A model generated the notes under the pieces. The model made no database searches. It was not told where the DNA came from and worked only from the letters and a program-made list of their open reading frames with translations. 64,000 nt of DNA, from the NCBI RefSeq assembly GCF_017794765.1, contig NZ_CP051236.1:1393619-1457618 (forward strand), written 5' to 3'. Shown one piece after another: positions 62,459 to 64,000 of this stretch. The position numbers were made by a program, and so were the translations under genes. Positions within the stretch are counted from its first letter, which is position 1. The number at the start of each line of letters is the position of its first letter. This stretch comes from Nitratireductor sp. (GTDB lineage Bacteria; Pseudomonadota; Alphaproteobacteria; Rhizobiales; Rhizobiaceae).

Positions 62459-62839
62459 ATGACGGACCGGCCAGCCGTCCCACCCCCGGCGCGCCTTAAG
62501 AAGCGTGCCGAGTTTCTGGCCGTCCGTCGCGGTGAAAAGCGACGCGGGCGGCTTTTTCTGCTGGAAGTGCTCGACCGCGGCGACAAGGACCCGCCACGGC
62601 TTGGCATTACGGTGACCAGGAAGGTCGGCAACGCAGTCGTTCGAAACCGCGTGCGCCGGCGGCTCAAGGAAGCCTGCCGCCTCCATGCGGTGCACGACAT
62701 GGCCGCCGGCAAGGATTATGTGATCGTGGCGCGGCGTTCTGTGCTTGACGCGCCGTTCGCCTCCCTGAAAGACGAGCTTTCCCGTCGCATCGGAGAACCC
62801 GATGCCGGGCGTGGAAAGGGCAAGGACATCGATGGATAA
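62459..62839 (+). CDS. rnpA: Ribonuclease P protein component
   Basis: The 126-residue protein is RnpA, with the RNR motif ([18 protein letters not shown]) that binds the RNA subunit, and [13 protein letters not shown] at the N-terminus. It assists the catalytic RNA in maturing tRNA 5' ends. The stop overlaps the yidC start by eight bases. Confidence 0.96.
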   Translation: MTDRPAVPPPARLKKRAEFLAVRRGEKRRGRLFLLEVLDRGDKDPPRLGITVTRKVGNAVVRNRVRRRLKEACRLHAVHDMAAGKDYVIVARRSVLDAPFASLKDELSRRIGEPDAGRGKGKDIDG

Positions 62840-64000
62840 CAATCGCAATTTTCTCATCACGATCGCGCTGTCCGTGTTGATCCTGACGCTCTGGCAGGTG
62901 TTCTACATGAACCCCCGGATCGAAGAACAGCGCCAGGCGGCCCAGATCGAAGAACGGCAGGCGGCAGAAACGGCCCCGGCCGCAACGTCTTCGAGCGGTG
63001 AGAACAGCGATATACCGGCGCCTTCAAGCGGTGAGGGTGCCGTGCCTGGCTCGGCCAACCCATCGGCTGCGCCGCTTGACCGCGCCGCGGCCGTTGCCGG
63101 TAGCGCGCGTGTGAAGATCGAAACGCCGCGCATTTCCGGTTCCATCAATCTGACGGGCGCGCGTCTCGATGACCTTCTCCTCAAGGACTACCGGGTGACC
63201 GTCGAGAAGGATTCACCCAACATTCAGCTTCTGAACCCCTCGACCGGTCCTGACGGCTACTATGTCGAGACGGGTTATGTGGGTGGTGAGGCGGCCGGCA
63301 CCTTGCCCGGTCCTTCGACCGAGTGGACGCTTGCCGAAGGCGACACCCTCACCCCTTCGAGCCCTGTCACGTTGTCCTTCACCAATGAGAAGGGCCTGAC
63401 CTTCAAGCGCACCTTCTCGGTGGACGAGAACTACATGTTCACGGTTTCCGACACGGTGGAAAACGCTTCTGGCGCTGCCGTCGCACTGCGCAATTATGGC
63501 CGCACCACCCGCATCGGAACGCCAAAAACCTCCGGCATCTACATCCTGCATGAAGGCCTGATCGGCGTGACCGGCGAGGAAGGCCTGCAGGAAATCGACT
63601 ATTCGGATGTCGAAGAGGAAAAGCGCATTACGCCGGCGAAATCCTCTGACGGCTGGCTGGGCATCACCGACAAATACTGGGCGGTGACCATGGTCCCGCA
63701 GAATGGCCGCGAATTCCAGCCGCGCTACACCTATTCGGGCGATGGCAAGCCGCGCTACCAGGCCGACTATCTGACTGACGAGATCACGGTTGCCGATGGC
63801 GCTTCCGCCACCAGCGAATTGATGGTCTTTGCCGGTGCCAAGGAGGTCAATGTCGTTGACGCCTACGAAGACGACCGCGGCATTCGCCAGTTCGAGCTTT
63901 TGATCGACTGGGGCTGGTTCTACTTCATCACCAAGCCGATGTTCTATCTCATCGACTGGCTATTCAAGCTGCTCGGCAATTTCGGCGTCGCCATCCTTGC
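62832..64000 (+). CDS. yidC: Membrane protein insertase YidC, N-terminal part
   Basis: ATG 62832 opens a frame to the window end (389 codons). The start [22 protein letters not shown] is the first membrane helix of YidC; then a low-complexity linker and the large periplasmic beta-sandwich domain ([38 protein letters not shown]). The last visible residues ([26 protein letters not shown]) are the second membrane helix. It inserts membrane proteins alone or with SecYEG. The catalytic membrane core continues beyond the window. Confidence 0.97.
   Translation, partial: MDNNRNFLITIALSVLILTLWQVFYMNPRIEEQRQAAQIEERQAAETAPAATSSSGENSDIPAPSSGEGAVPGSANPSAAPLDRAAAVAGSARVKIETPRISGSINLTGARLDDLLLKDYRVTVEKDSPNIQLLNPSTGPDGYYVETGYVGGEAAGTLPGPSTEWTLAEGDTLTPSSPVTLSFTNEKGLTFKRTFSVDENYMFTVSDTVENASGAAVALRNYGRTTRIGTPKTSGIYILHEGLIGVTGEEGLQEIDYSDVEEEKRITPAKSSDGWLGITDKYWAVTMVPQNGREFQPRYTYSGDGKPRYQADYLTDEITVADGASATSELMVFAGAKEVNVVDAYEDDRGIRQFELLIDWGWFYFITKPMFYLIDWLFKLLGNFGVAIL

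Overview
This window is chromosomal DNA of an alphaproteobacterium, most likely of the order Hyphomicrobiales (Rhizobiales), family Phyllobacteriaceae or close to it. The evidence is a tRNA-His without G-1 but with A73, an Irr-type iron control element (TTTAGAA-N3-TTCTAAA), a PdhS/CbrA-type cell-cycle kinase next to a phasin gene, the murA-DUF2948-UPF0262-PTP-infA-maf-yacG order, and a plant-type glutamate-cysteine ligase. Most of the window is GC-rich, gene-dense housekeeping sequence. I see no insertion sequence, prophage, CRISPR array or rRNA.

Layout. 1-12 kb: the end of a polyamine ABC permease, an AsmA-like protein, acetoacetyl-CoA synthetase, a ferric-iron ABC transporter (binding protein and permease, no ATPase) under a probable Irr box, the large PdhS/CbrA-like kinase, and a phasin with a PhaR-like dyad in its promoter. 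12-22.6 kb: tRNA-His, two unknown genes, a diguanylate cyclase, xseA, a LysR regulator divergent from a DUF1127 gene, the infA-maf-yacG group and the murA-DUF2948-UPF0262-PTP group (hisD absent where I expected it), and tRNA-Thr. 22.6-29.5 kb is the most accessory-looking part: a 1359-residue secreted repeat protein of more relaxed base composition, a PadR regulator with three cysteines, ArsH, and an alpha/beta hydrolase. 29.6-34.4 kb: a complete galactitol-type PTS EIIABC operon, an unexplained run of RNA hairpins, a membrane-anchored winged-helix-like protein and tRNA-Arg. 34.5-45.8 kb: an orphan histidine kinase, a flavin disulfide oxidoreductase overlapping a TVP38/TMEM64 membrane protein, DoxX, fumC, a ChaA-like antiporter, groES-groEL under CIRCE control, tag, and an L,D-transpeptidase.

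45.8-57 kb is a hydroxy-acid oxidation block. Glycolate oxidase glcD/E/F lies on the minus strand, interrupted by an ASCH/winged-helix-like gene (translationally coupled on both sides) and by a DUF4870 gene. A GntR regulator with lutABC (lactate oxidation) lies on the plus strand. 57-64 kb: conserved unknown genes, rsmE, gshA, a DUF937 gene, a PaiB-like flavoprotein, then rpmH-rnpA-yidC, with yidC running off the window.

The items I would follow up first are the PadR-ArsH unit (16-bp inverted repeats around a near-leaderless promoter), the ASCH/winged-helix protein inside the glycolate oxidase operon, the hairpin array at 32.2 kb, and the 134-bp overlap between the TVP38 and oxidoreductase genes, which may be a homopolymer frameshift. 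All family calls are from reading the sequence; no database search was run.
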